Part shown: piece after piece, positions 12,001 to 22,066 of the stretch
How the letters are laid out: every line of letters starts with the position of its first letter
How positions within the stretch are numbered: position 1 is the stretch's first letter
Origin: Zoroaster sp. YZ-2022
Lineage: Eukaryota; Echinodermata; Asteroidea; Forcipulatida; Zoroasteridae
Length of the DNA stretch: 64,000 bases
NCBI GenBank assembly: GCA_029582265.1
Contig: CM055835.1
Location: 14,625,498 to 14,689,497, forward strand
Direction of reading: 5' to 3'
The notes under the pieces: generated by a model
The model's input: the letters and a program-made list of their open reading frames with translations, nothing else
Told to the model about the DNA's origin: nothing
Databases searched by the model: none
Position numbers and translations under genes: made by a program

Positions 12001-13562
12001 CATTGTCACACTGTAGCCATTCTCTAAGAGCCTTGCTTTATCTAATGGTGCTGAATAATGACATTTCTCTATGACTGAAGTAGGAAATAGTGTGGGTGTT
12101 GATTTTTTTGCACCAAAGAATGCTACCAATTTCTGCTCTGGAGCTGCCACAGATCTTTCTCTCGTTTTCTTCATGGTTACAGCTGGTGCAGCTGGCCGCT
12201 CTTGATTCCCTGGTTCATGCTGTATAGCTATGCCATTTGTGTTGTGTGTGGTGCCTTTCCCTGTAAGTGTTTCTTCCCCAAAATCATTGTTGTCCCACAC
12301 AAGTGTTGTGAATACCTTATTTTGCAAGCATGACGGAAGTGCTAGGTTCCCTCTCTGTATTTCCTTATTAGCCAATGCTGTGTCATGCTCCAGAACACTT
12401 GTGTGGGATGTGCTGTGACCAAAGCCATTCAATAGTCCAATCAGCTGTGCCGATCCTGATATATGGCGTATAGCCATTGCCAATGACGTGTGTTTTGGCA
12501 TGGCTCTCCTTCCCTTTGATGCTTTGTACAGAATATCTTGTGAAATGGATAGCATGTGCCTATGGGCTTCTTCACACACCTTTACAAAACATTCTTCTTC
12601 GGGTTCAGTTGAGGCACCAGTAACCCAAGCTAAGAAATTGTAGAGCTTCACAGGTACGAGTTTTTCTGCAGCGTCCATTGTCAGGTTGGCTGAACTGGGG
12701 GGCCATGGCAGTGTTGTTGATGGAAGTTTTGCAATTTCCTCCTTTATGTCCAGAGCACATGAATGGCGTTCTCTCAATGTACTGTGCGAATAAGTAGTGG
12801 TTGCTGGTCTCACCTCTCTTGCTGTGCTGTCATCTGTGTCGGTGTCCGTGTCTGTACATGATGAGGTCTCACTTTCAACACTATCATTGAGCAGCCTTTC
12901 AGTACTTAGAGTGTCAACATAAACAAAGTCACTGCGAGTCTTCCTGGATGGGTGCAGGAAGCGTAGCTGGGGATATTTCATTTTCAGACGCCGCTTTAGA
13001 CTCCATGTCTTATATGTTTTAGCATCCTTTCCTTCAACAGACTTGACTGTTTTCAGGAACAGTTGCTTCAACTTGGTGAGTCGAAAGACATTGTTCTTTT
13101 CCATAAGTTCTTTCTCAACAACATCTTGGCAAAATACCTCAAAGGATGGAGTGTACAAAAAAAGATGATCAGTGTTACTACTGCCCTTTTGTGTATATTG
13201 CTTGCCTGTTGTTAGGAATCGTGTGTATTCCCTGTAACACGAACTGTGGTACTGTACCTCAATTGCTACACAGTCCTTGTTGTTGATTTGTGTCAGCAAA
13301 TTGTTATCTTTTTTCTGTTTAGCAGCTTTCAGTAGTAGGCCTCCATTAATTAATTCACAGCGAGTCAATCTTTCTGGTAGTGACGTTCCTCTGCCTTTAT
13401 TTTTGGAGTACCTCTTCCCACGACAAACAACACATACTGGAGGAAGAACATGTGCAGACCTTGCCGACTGTGTACCAATCCCATCATGTGATCGTAGCCC
13501 TCTTCTTTGTCTTTTTGCATATGGCTCATCACTCACACTTGCATCACAGGACTCTGTCTCTC
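9004..13562 (-). CDS. Main exon of a giant CXC / PIN-like nuclease protein, probably element-encoded
   Basis: Exon 2 of a two-exon minus-strand gene. It begins after an acceptor (tttcttgtttcag, AG at 13564-13563) and stays open to the stop at 9004-9006, about 1,518 codons. No ATG is needed because exon 1 (14882-15191) joins in phase. Residue numbers count from the GTG at 13536. Near residue 30 is a Cys-x2-Cys, with a later YHSSCYREYTRF motif. Near 575, 775 and 825 lie VVVFDQAIYAKAQ, FDRHNYARYLP and DMAIEQTVNK, acidic motifs that could belong to an RNase-H-like core (inference). At about 1217-1305 are HEEADTR, SPDTDVFV and FTGCDS...GKGK, resembling the acidic core of FEN/XPG/PIN-like nucleases. 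The C-terminus has a CXC motif (CTCKKSKC ... CTDMCQCNKCEN) and an acidic tail. Related large proteins occur in many marine invertebrates. Function unknown. Confidence 0.8.
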
Positions 13563-14881
13563 CTGAAACAAGAAAAGTTGCATCATAAACATGTGTTTGT
13601 TTTTGAGATGTTAATTTTTAGTTTTAGTTTTATTCAAGAAAAATTGGGATGGGTAACAGTTCTTTTTCTTTTTGTCATCAAAAGTTTAATTGAAAAATGT
13701 GTTTTACAAATTTGGTGCGGGTCATAAGTACCAGTTCCATTTTTATTTCTGAGACGTTACTGAAATGTAACTAAAGTTACGTACTCAACATCAAAATTAA
13801 TTCAACATCAGTTAAATTATTTTCACACAAGCTTAAATTTAAAAAATGAGGGATGAGTCGGGGATACCAGTTAAAACTCATTAAGGAAAACTCGAAATGG
13901 ATTGTGGGTACTAGTCCTATTTTCATTGAGTCTCAATTCAAAATTGAAAAACATTTTCAGTTATAAAGTAATAATAAAAAAATTTGCATGGGTCTTGGTT
14001 GCTTGTTTTATTGTAATTTCTTCACGCAAACTTTAATTCAACATCAAAATGCATTTTTAGTTATAAATTAAAATTGGCCATGGATGGCAGTGACTTTTCA
14101 GTTAAAAAGTAATAATAAAAAAAAATTGGGCATGGGTGCACGTTCCATTTTAATTTCTTCACGCAAACTTTAATTCAACACCAAAATGCCTTTTAAGTAT
14201 AAATTAAAATTGGCCGTGGGTTATGGGTGGCAGTCCTATTTTCATTTCTTTACCTAAAAAGTTTTACTTTAACATTATAAAAAGGCATTTTAAGTTATAT
14301 TGACATGAAATTTATGTTCAATAAAAATGAGTTGGGTTTACAGGTGTATGCGTAGCTCTAGTGATTTTTATTTTATGTTTATGCTCAAGCTAAAAATTGA
14401 AAAATTGGGCATGGGTCGTGGGTACCAGCTGTACATTCAGCAAAAATGTATTTTATTATAATATTAAGTTAAACAAAATTATTTTAAAAATTTACCATGG
14501 GTCATGGGCGCATGGGTACTGCGTACTTATATTTCTTTTATACAAACCAAGCTCTAAAATTGGGCATGAGCAGAGTACCACCAATGACCGCTACCACCAG
14601 TTTTGTCAAAATGTATTTTAATAACTAAACAATTTTTGGTATGAGTTGCGTGTACAGAGCAGGATATCTATTTCCACAAAGTATTCAGTTATTTTAGCAT
14701 ATCAGTTGGAAAAAATGCACATTTTTACAATGGGAGTCAAAAATCAGGTCATGATCTTGAACGCCAGCCTATTGACTTGTTGACTAATCAATAAGTCACA
14801 CACAAATTTCCTCATGTTTACTCATTCTTTCATTGGCTAGGCAGTACTAGTAGTGACAGTATTCAAAGCTTTTGAACTTAC
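13563..14881. repeat. Intron containing a degenerate tandem repeat
   Basis: Bounded by a GTAAGT donor at 14881 and an AG acceptor at 13563-13564 on the minus strand. From about 13700 to 14640, loosely repeated units of roughly 100-130 bp carry ttgggcatgggt, cttcacgcaaactttaattc and aacaccaaaatgc. No open frame of interest. Confidence 0.6.
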
Positions 14882-15191
14882 TTGTAGTAATATCTAGTGT
14901 CGGAGCTTCCAGATCATTCACCTTCTTCTTTTCTGCTCGCTTCATTTTGGTGCTATCGGTAAATTTCTGGTAACATTTCCGATGAAATCCGCCAGTGGTT
15001 GGAGGTTCCGATGATGATGCGAAGTCGCGGTGTGCAGCGATGAATTTTTTCGCGACTTTACCCTGTTCGTGATCATCATAATCTTTCCAAAAGAGTGCAC
15101 AATCGGAAACTTTTGACCAACTGCTTGATATCAACTTTTTCAACGGCAGAAAAGTGTATAAAACACGAATTTCTTTGACAGTTTCCGACAA
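14882..15191 (-). CDS. First exon of the giant CXC/PIN-like protein gene
   Basis: The minus-strand frame ends at a strong donor (acaa|gtaagt) at 14882/14881. It leaves one base of a codon, and the next exon supplies exactly two, so the splice is in phase. The exon encodes a zinc-binding-looking segment, DCALFWKDYDDHEQGK ... GGFHRKCYQKFTD, that echoes the CxxC ... YHSSCYREYTRF module in exon 2. The open frame begins only at a TTG (15191). The nearest ATG, about 35 bp upstream (MAAHAEQSLVGNC), is in another frame and reaches a stop inside the exon. A one-base frameshift near the start, a further upstream exon, or a non-AUG start are all possible. A frameshift would mean this copy is inactive. 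Confidence 0.6.
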
Positions 15192-15604
15192 GTGACTGCT
15201 CAGCGTGGGCAGCCATCTTTGTTGTCAAGCGGCCTGGCGGGGTCACGGGGTCAGTCAGTGTCGATTTCCGCGCTGTGATTGGTTAAAATGATCACGTGAA
15301 CATCCTTGTTCGCACGTACCGAGACTCGAAAAAAGCCAAAAATATGTTGTATTTTCGTTAAAAATCGGGATGCAACGAGCGGGAACAATTCAATATATAA
15401 AATATCATATTTTTTAAGACACATTAATGGCACTTTTAAGTTATACCTCACCAGAGACTACGAAAAGTCACCGTAGCGATCGATGCCCTATAGTCTATTG
15501 GGAGACTTCCAGTAGTCCAGACAAGAACTCCTATTTTCTTGTGAATATTTAATGAGGTTTTTTCTACTTATTAAAGCTCAAGATAAACACCAGTTACATT
15601 GAGT
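15192..15604. other. 5' flank of the giant gene and right end of its element
   Basis: Holds the presumed promoter side of the minus-strand gene, GC-rich around 15200-15260, and the right terminal inverted repeat ending at 15497. Beyond 15500 the sequence is ordinary intergenic DNA. No TATA box was convincingly placed. Confidence 0.35.
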
Positions 15605-15830
15605 GGAAGTATATAAGCATATACAGCCATCACAACTTCTAAGTTCCTACTAATATTTTTTAGAATATCTCAAGTATTGCATGATTTTTAAAAATTCAAA
15701 AAGCAAATGACAGAATGACATGTTCTACACAGTTCGTAATGAAATGGTTGAAATTCAATCATGCATGCACAATTGACAGTGATTTGAATGAAAATTCAGC
15801 TGAAAAAAAATTTGCAGTACAAAGCATTGC
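15605..15830. repeat. Segment duplicated at 19442-19638
   Basis: Both copies share catcacaacttctaagttc, tattttttagaatatctcaa, aaagcaaatgacagaatgac and gttgaaattcaatcatgcat in the same orientation and order. The second copy is cut at about 19638 by a Tc1/mariner-type element. This is a direct segmental duplication about 3.8 kb apart. Confidence 0.75.
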
Positions 15831-16022
15831 TTCAATGGCATGTTACACATGTAGTTATGGAGAATAATGGAGGGCCAATTCCATATTAAACTCTTGCTCT
15901 ACCCTTCTAAAACAATGGACATGCATATTGCATGTTGCTCTTTGAATATTATTTTCGTATTATGAAACAGCCATCGATACCATTGCATATTTATATATAT
16001 ATATAGTAATTTGTATACTTAC

Positions 16023-17034
16023 CAACAATAGCATTTACTATATCTTTATTGACGGATTTGAGAGTCCCCATATCTGCCAGCTCACCGTTTGTGTGAAAGG
16101 CATTCAGCATGTTGCATGCAACTTTGCTTGCTGTCTTCTGTCTCATGGCTGCGTTGATGTTCATGCAGTACACATAAACACCACAGCCATGAGACAGTTC
16201 CACCATCTGTTAATATATACAAAATTGCATTTAAAGACATTTAGTTAATTTTTCCATAATAAATAAATTAATGAGATGTTAAGAATTCTACACCACAATT
16301 TTCCCATTGATTCACTATTCAAATGCTCACACTGAATAACAACAAATTGTTGGGAAACATTAAAAACTGTGTTACAGTGACCCCAGTTGCCATGAACACC
16401 AATTTTGATGAACATGCAAATACATTAAAAAGGTATGATGCTGCTCATAATGTCACAGTTCATACAGAGCAAATTAATCCTTACCTTATGCATGCATGCT
16501 AGCTCCTTATTTACCTTTCCAGGTCGAGGAGCTGGGGCATTTTCCATGTAGACAGATCGATCATTACCTGAAGGAATAAACACATACATACATGTACATA
16601 TCTATCTTAACGTCTGTCTCATAAGGGGATAAAGTCTGACAGGCAGTTTTTACTGCAAGATGAAAACCTCTAAATCAAAGTTGTCCAATAGTCATCTAAG
16701 AATGGTGTTTAAAAAAAATGGGATGTATGTTGAATTTTGGCAAACATGTACATAGTATTTGCAGCTTGAAGGATTGGAGAGAGTGGGGACTTATGATTTG
16801 AGAGTATCTTCCATGGGATGAAGTCAACACTATACAGAGCAGTAAAAGGAAAGAGTCACATATTTAATGAATGCTTTAAAACAGGATAAAATCAGGCAAA
16901 TAGACTTTTTTTAAGTTAATTTTTATAATTAACAAACTTACTCTGACATGTGGCCAATTCATCTTTGAGTTCCTGTATTGTCTCATCCAGAGAGATGACT
17001 CGGCGTGTTAATAAAAGATTTTCATCTTTTAGAT
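16023..17034 (-). CDS. Coiled-coil / BEN-domain-like protein, three internal exons
   Basis: Three minus-strand exons have good splice sites and matching phases. Exon A (17034-16942) encodes a heptad-like helix (LKDENLLLTRRVISLDETIQ ...). Exon B (16567-16515) encodes SNDRSVYMENAPAPRPGK across its join. Exon C (16206-16023) starts in phase 0 after attaacag and ends at a GTAAGT donor. Exon C carries MRQKTASKVACNMLNAF, GELADMGTLKS and VNKDIVNAIVG, which follow the helix-rich pattern of BEN domains (DNA/protein binding in chromatin proteins). That family call is by pattern only. The first exons and the exon(s) after the BEN core were not found, so the gene is incomplete here. Sequence at 17245-17303 repeats the end of exon A and its donor, marking a partial local duplication. 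Confidence 0.5.
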
Positions 17035-17244
17035 CTAATTTTGAAACAGAAATTTTTGTTAATTTATATGTGTATGTGATTCACTAAAACGAAAGTACAG
17101 TCACAGGCCTGGAATTTCACGGAGGCCATGGCCTCTCTTGGCTTGTCTTTATACCTCGGTGCCACTTAGAAATGTTCACCAAAATAAAATCACTAGAAAA
17201 GGGCAAAAATTGACTTTTTGGAAGTTAATTTTTATAATTAACAA

Positions 17245-18190
17245 ACTTACTCTGACATGTGGCCAATTCATCTTTGAGCTCCTGTACTGTCTCTTCCAGA
17301 GTTAAATGGGGGAGGATTATGAAGAGGCGCATAGTCTCGCACGTTCTGGTTGTTTACTTTTCCATTCATGAAGAACGAAGCCTCGTCTCCAATCAAGATA
17401 TCCTCCACGAATCTTGGTCCGTGACCAAGTAGCCATTGACAGTACCTGGTGGCGGCAGTAGCTGGTGGCGGCAGAACATCTTGTACGGATACCAATGGAT
17501 GTCCATTCGTACCATTCGATGGAAGGAAGTTTTAGAAATCCCTAAGCCATTCCTCCTCGTAGAGACGTTGGGGTTCTCTTCCAGAACGCGTTGGACTGCT
17601 TCGATGTTATTTTCTGACCTAACGGTCCTTCTTCGCCCAGATCGACCTTTGTTTAGGTTTAGACTTGTACCTTCTTGTTGATATTTTCTGATGTTTTTCC
17701 AAATTGTGGACTTCGTGGGAACGTCACGTTCAGGAAAACGCTGCTGGAAAGCCGCAGCAACTTGCTGTAGGCTTCCAGAGCGAGCCCATTCAGTAACGAG
17801 AAACACTCCTTGCTCTGTTGTGAGCTGCATGGTCAGGCAAGCTTATGGTTTCGTTAACTGCAAAAGCTAATAAATGGAACTGTGTTTATTATCATGTACA
17901 ATTTTTCAGAAATGAATAATGGATTTGCTTAGTGAATTGCTTGTTATGTAACACATTTCCTGTCTTTTAAAAACCATAATGAACCCAATGTAGCAGCCAT
18001 CCACTTATTTTGAACAATAGTGCCACTTCAGATTGTATGTAATCGGTCATGCGTGATTCATTGATCATGTTTATGATGTCATATGAAAGAGAACATGAGC
18101 TTTCCAATGTGTACATTTTTGAAAAAATTATTATTAATTATTGAGTAATGTACCCGAAAACTTGGGTTTCCTTTTTTCAGGGACACCCTG
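17245..18190 (-). mobile_element. Tc1/mariner-type element, 5' part only, with frameshifted transposase
   Basis: The right end is the inverted terminal sequence tttcagggacaccctg (to 18190), matching the end at 2878. A transposase starts at the ATG at 17830-17828. Its N-terminal helix-turn-helix region (LTTEQGVFLVTEWARSGSLQ, KSTIWKNIRKY) is of the DUF4817-like type. After about residue 115 the frame shifts to the one ending near 17303, which carries the first catalytic Asp in ILIGDEASFF. The element stops at about 17303, where sequence switches to a copy of host exon A (17245-17303). The remaining two catalytic acids and the 3' end are missing. Confidence 0.7.
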
Positions 18191-18289
18191 TATATTAATT
18201 CTGTTTGTACAGAAGAGAACTTAATGTGCTCTGGTGTGGTTGACTGTGTGTTGAAAGGATAAATCCATGTCAACTTAAGCTATTGTGAA

Positions 18290-19400
18290 TAACCTTGTGG
18301 TAGACGTCTGTAAAAAGTCGTATCGTGTGAGTATACGGTTCGTCCATGCTGAATACCGGTGGACGAGTTGCATGTGAAGCACTTGCTATTGCTTTGTTAA
18401 CACATGTCACAGGTACTTCCTTTGAAATCGACAGGCGGGGTTCTCAGCCAAACATAAGTAAATATGGGAAACCCCAGTGGCATCGTTGTTGGTTCAATTA
18501 TAGGCATGGACCAAGGGTTTGACATACAGGCACCACTGGTGTTTCTTCTCCTCGAAGGCAAGGTGGTGCTGACTTGTGGGTAGAACTAATTCCCCGTGAC
18601 TTGTACTGTTGCGGTATAAAACCCCATCTTCAAGCTTTAGGTGTTTCCTCTGGAGGAGGAGAATCCTGTCCATTGGTCAGGGCTTTGCGTTCTTTTGCAG
18701 TAATATGCCTGATGTCCTCATCAGCCTGTTGTAGATCTACCCAGTCATCTGGGGTTAGGCCTGGGAGTGAGGCATTTTATTAAATTCATAAAAGCCAAGA
18801 GGGCACCAAAATGTCGTTGTCGCTTGGTAGTGGCCAGACTTGCGGTCTAGACAAGTGAAAATCTGTGCTCCATTCAAAGGTGAGCTTCCTAAATTGTCGG
18901 CATATGTACACGTCACGAACTGTCCGACTGTTTAGACAACATTAAAAAGGCACAGCTGAACTTCTCCGTTCTTCTGCCGCACAGCAACGATTGATGAGGT
19001 GAACTGAATTTCCGAGGGGCCTGATGATCATTAAGTCCGTTAGGTGTTTTCAAACACCAGCGTAGTCCACTTGTGCTATAACTTCTTGACTTCAGTCGGA
19101 ATGCAGTGTCATCTGACAGGTGGGTGTTATGCTTGACTGCAGACGGACTTGCATCTAGTATCCATATCGTCCTTTGAGAAGATGGGCGAATACTCCTGTA
19201 GCGTCATAATCTTTAGTTTTTCTCTACATTGAGCGGGCGAACGCTCGTAACCAGCACTATGCAGGTAGTCCGCCAACTTGGAAAAGAATTCCCATTCCTT
19301 GTCGTACCATCAAGTTGAATTTAATTGTCTGACCAAACTGCGATAAGTTTTAGCACTTATTCGTCGTTCCATCTCTCGCTTCTCTTATTACCCATCATAT
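18290..19400 (-). pseudogene. Decayed Gypsy-type retrotransposon pol, internally deleted
   Basis: Minus-strand fragments in shifting frames give reverse-transcriptase-like VAVRQKNGEVQLC and LNGAQIFTCLDRKSGHYQ, then CPLGFYEF. After a large deletion come integrase pieces: DGVLYRNSTSHGELVLPTSQ, matching the linker before the zinc region, and YVKPLVHAYN with NDATG, matching the late integrase core. Many stops and frameshifts are present and no LTRs were found. Probably the same broad Gypsy group as the copy at 21510-24530, but from different parts of pol. Confidence 0.6.
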
Positions 19401-19811
19401 CGGGGGAAAAAACTTGGCGAAAATGAGTATTATTAATATTATACACCCATCACAACTTCTAAGTTCCCCCTAATATTTTTTAGAATATCTCAACAAGTAT
19501 TGCATGAATTTAAAAAATTCAAAAAGCAAATGACAGAATGACATGTTCTACACAGCTCGTAATGAAATGGTTGAAATTCAATCATGCATGCACAATTGAC
19601 AGTGATTTGAATGAAAATTCTGCTGGAAAAAAAGTTGCAAACAAAATTTAACGGAATGCCAGATGTAGAATGAGTAACCAACATAGATAATATAGGTATG
19701 GTTTGAAAGATACACCTTTCCACTTTAAAATGAGACATCAAACGTCCAAATCTTTGACAGAGTTATGAGTACTTTTCCAAGAGAGGTCAAATTGACGATG
19801 GGACCAAGTTT

Positions 19812-20948
19812 TTAAATGCAGTGATAATCGATTTTGTTTAGATGTGCAAGTGTTGCAATGTGTATGAACTGTTGATGATTACATTCCTTCCCCCTCAACA
19901 TGCCCTCCCTCTCGCTCAATACATGGGCGACATCATCTCTCCATGTCTCCCATTGCTCTCCTAACAACATCTGGAGTCTGTCACAGAGAGTCTGCAGGTC
20001 CGGAGGGGGAGTCGTGTACACCTTGGATTTCAAGTATCCCCAGAGGTAGAAATCACACGGGGTGAGGTCTGGAGATCTCAGTGGCCATTCATGCACATGA
20101 TTCAACGCGATGACACGGTCTCCGAATACTTCATGAAGGCGGTCTCGGACAGCCAGTAGACGATGAGCCGGAGCGCCGTCTTGAGACCACCACAGGCACC
20201 TAAACACACCTCGCTCCTGAACCTCGAAATGTTCCTCAAGGATGGGGATGACATCATCATTCAACATCTCAAGGTAACGCCGGCCGTTGAGGTTGCCCTG
20301 AAAAAACACCGGTCCGACGATGAGGCCACTGCCGCAGAGGCCAACCCAGACACTCACTTTCTCACGTTGGAAGTTGTGCTCGTAATTGAAGGGAGGTGGA
20401 TGTTGTTTGGGGGTGTACTCTCGAACATTGCGTGAGTTGACTTTTCCGTCGAGAGAAAATCCAGCTTCATCGCCAATGACGAGATGATGGATGAATCACA
20501 CATCTGCCTGCAGCTGGTCGACGACCCACTGACAAAAATTCAACCATCTTGGCAAATCCGGCGGTAGCAGCCGATGTTGCACGCGCATTTGGTAGGGGTG
20601 CATGCCCAGGTCCAGCCGAGTGATGCGATTGAACGTGGCATGTGGTAGGCCCAGTCCATTCTGTCTCGCACTGACATGCGGGTTGGCATCCAGCTGCGCC
20701 TCCACCAATTCGATGTTTTCCGCCGACCTCCCAGTCCGATGTCGCCCGGAACGCCCTCGATTGAGATTGAGGCTGGTACCCCCCCTCCGGTACTTTCGCA
20801 TGTTTCTCCAGATAGTGCTGGCTGCAGGTGGATCTCGATCTGGGAATCGCTGCATAAATGCATCGATAACACCATTTACTCTTCCAGTACGGATGTACTC
20901 CGTGACACAAAAAACTCTCTGCTCGTTAGTTAGCTGTACACCAACCAT
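19812..20948 (-). pseudogene. DUF4817-type Tc1/mariner transposase with a single in-frame TGA
   Basis: From ATG 20948-20946 (MVGVQLTNEQ) the frame runs to a stop at 19812 with only one interruption, a TGA at 20498-20496. There is no frameshift: both halves share one frame, giving about 378 codons. N-terminal helix-turn-helix motifs are TEYIRTGRVNGVIDAF and AASTIWRNMRKYR. The catalytic acids are visible: Asp in VIGDEAGFS just after the TGA, Asp in WSQDGAPAH, and Asp in SPDLTPCDFYLWG. I count 41 residues between the second and third Asp, a DD41D spacing. The protein would cut and paste the element in the nucleus. The single stop suggests recent loss of function or a sequencing difference. Confidence 0.8.
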
Positions 20949-21038
20949 GATCAATGTTTGACGAAAAATGAATTGACAGTACACAGTTGCACAAGTTAAT
21001 TAAGCACATTACATAATACTCTAAAAAAAAAAAAAACT

Positions 21039-21235
21039 GTTTAGCAAGTAAACACTTTTCTTGGTATCAGTTTGTAAACATGTTTACTAGCTGAACGCAC
21101 ATGTCCAATTCCTAAACATCAATTTTCAATGGCTAAACACTATCCGTCCTCATGCTAAAAATGTTTAGCATGTAAACGTGTTTACAAACTGATCTAGCAA
21201 GAAAGTGTTTAGAATTGTGTTTACTCGCTAAACAC
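21039..21235. mobile_element. Fold-back sequence built on gtttac / gtaaac motifs
   Basis: Starts gtttagcaagtaaacac and ends gtgtttactcgctaaacac. Inner pairs such as atcagtttgtaaac / gtttacaaactgat are also inverted. It is nested near the 5' end of the transposase element and has no coding capacity. Confidence 0.6.
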
Positions 21236-21736
21236 ATTTTTGTAGGCCAGGCAATTATCCACATAGAGGCAATTAGGTTACCTTTGTCCCAATGCCTAAA
21301 ATTGAAAACTTGGTCCCATCGTCAATTTGACCTCTCTTGGAAAAGTACTCATAACTGTGTCAAAAATTATCAGATTTGGACGTTTGATGTCTCATTTTAA
21401 AGTGGAAAGGTGTATCTTTCAAACCATACCTATATTATCTATGCTGGTTAATCATTCTACGTCTAGCATTCCGTTAAATTTTTTTTAGACACTGTATAGC
21501 AGGCCAGGAAGGCTTGTGATGGTTCCGTGCTGGTGATCCTCAATCATCTCCCTCATGGTGGTCCTGAACTCATCTCGCATTAGGACGGGTTCTGTCTGGG
21601 ACGATGACTCGTGGTCTGAGGTGTAGGTCTTTGTGAAATCTCAGGGGGTGGGTCACAGGGCTGTAGTCGATTCGTTTGAATCGAAGTAGCCGAAAACCAT
21701 TCTCCGTTGATGAACAACCGGGCTCCCGCGGGACTT

Positions 21737-22066
21737 TCACACCGAATACGCTGTACCCTTGCCCCACCGTGGGTCTCCTCTGCCCGGTCCTGGCGGGTGC
21801 TGCTCGGCGAAGCTCCGGTGGAAGTGCTTGCGGGGTTGGTGCTCCACATGATTTTTCCTCTGGTGGCGAACTAAATATTTGTGCCGCCGATACAACTGGC
21901 CACACGTCATGCAGGCGTATTGCCTCCCGTCGTGTGCAGACTTCTCGTGCCTACGTCTGCCATGCTGGCTGGCGTACTCTTTCCCACAAATTTTGCAGGC
22001 ATATACTGTTCCGTCATCCATGTTGGAGCTTAGTCTCACAGAAGCAGTACGGGCTTGCTCAATCAA
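21737..22066 (-). CDS. Two-finger C2H2 segment downstream of integrase
   Basis: The minus-strand frame encodes two consecutive C2H2 fingers: YACKICGKEYASQHGRRRH-x4-H and YACMTCGQLYRRHKYLVRH-x4-H, followed by a basic/Pro-rich tail. It overlaps the end of the integrase-tail frame, from which it differs by a frameshift. It may be the original C-terminal end of pol or a captured zinc-finger domain. Such fingers could steer integration or packaging, but that is speculation. Confidence 0.55.
   Translation of the reverse strand: MIEQARTASVRLSSNMDDGTVYACKICGKEYASQHGRRRHEKSAHDGRQYACMTCGQLYRRHKYLVRHQRKNHVEHQPRKHFHRSFAEQHPPGPGRGDPRWGKGTAYSV

Larger units (their letters stand above)
6855..15497 (-). mobile_element. 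Candidate 8.6-kb DNA element with TTG duplication and one large gene
   Basis: The left end begins tagactatagggcatcg at 6855; the exact reverse complement ends at 15497. Inside both ends the blocks tttcgtagtctc and ggtataac recur in the same order, so the terminal inverted repeats are about 60-70 bp with gaps. Flanking bases are TTG at 6852-6854 and TTG at 15498-15500, a plausible 3-bp target duplication. The only large gene inside is the two-exon minus-strand gene at 9004-15191, so the element appears to be of autonomous type. The superfamily is unclear: a 3-bp duplication is seen in CACTA and Harbinger elements, but the termini match neither closely. Smaller inverted-repeat elements have inserted at its 3' side. 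Confidence 0.6.
19640..21487 (-). mobile_element. Tc1/mariner-superfamily element with terminal inverted repeats of about 170 bp
   Basis: The left arm (about 19640-19816, starting aaaatttaacggaatgc) is inverted at about 21300-21487 (gcattccgttaaatttt at the edge). Shared blocks include gataatataggtatggtttg, cctttccactttaaaatgag and caaattgacgatgggaccaa. The arms differ at a few positions. Between them lies one nearly complete transposase gene. The insertion cut a duplicated host segment (15605-15830 is the other copy). The target duplication was not resolved. A separate fold-back sequence sits inside at 21039-21235. Confidence 0.8.

Noticed and set aside
2878..18190. One mariner element split by a 14-kb insertion (3' piece at 2878-3376, 5' piece at 17304-18190)
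   Set aside because: The two pieces share terminal sequence and orientation but do not meet: the middle of the transposase, with the second and third catalytic acids, is missing from both. Two independent fragments are simpler.
20467..20961. Several overlapping frames on both strands over the transposase N-terminus
   Set aside because: They are out-of-frame shadows of the helix-turn-helix region of the transposase at 19812-20948.
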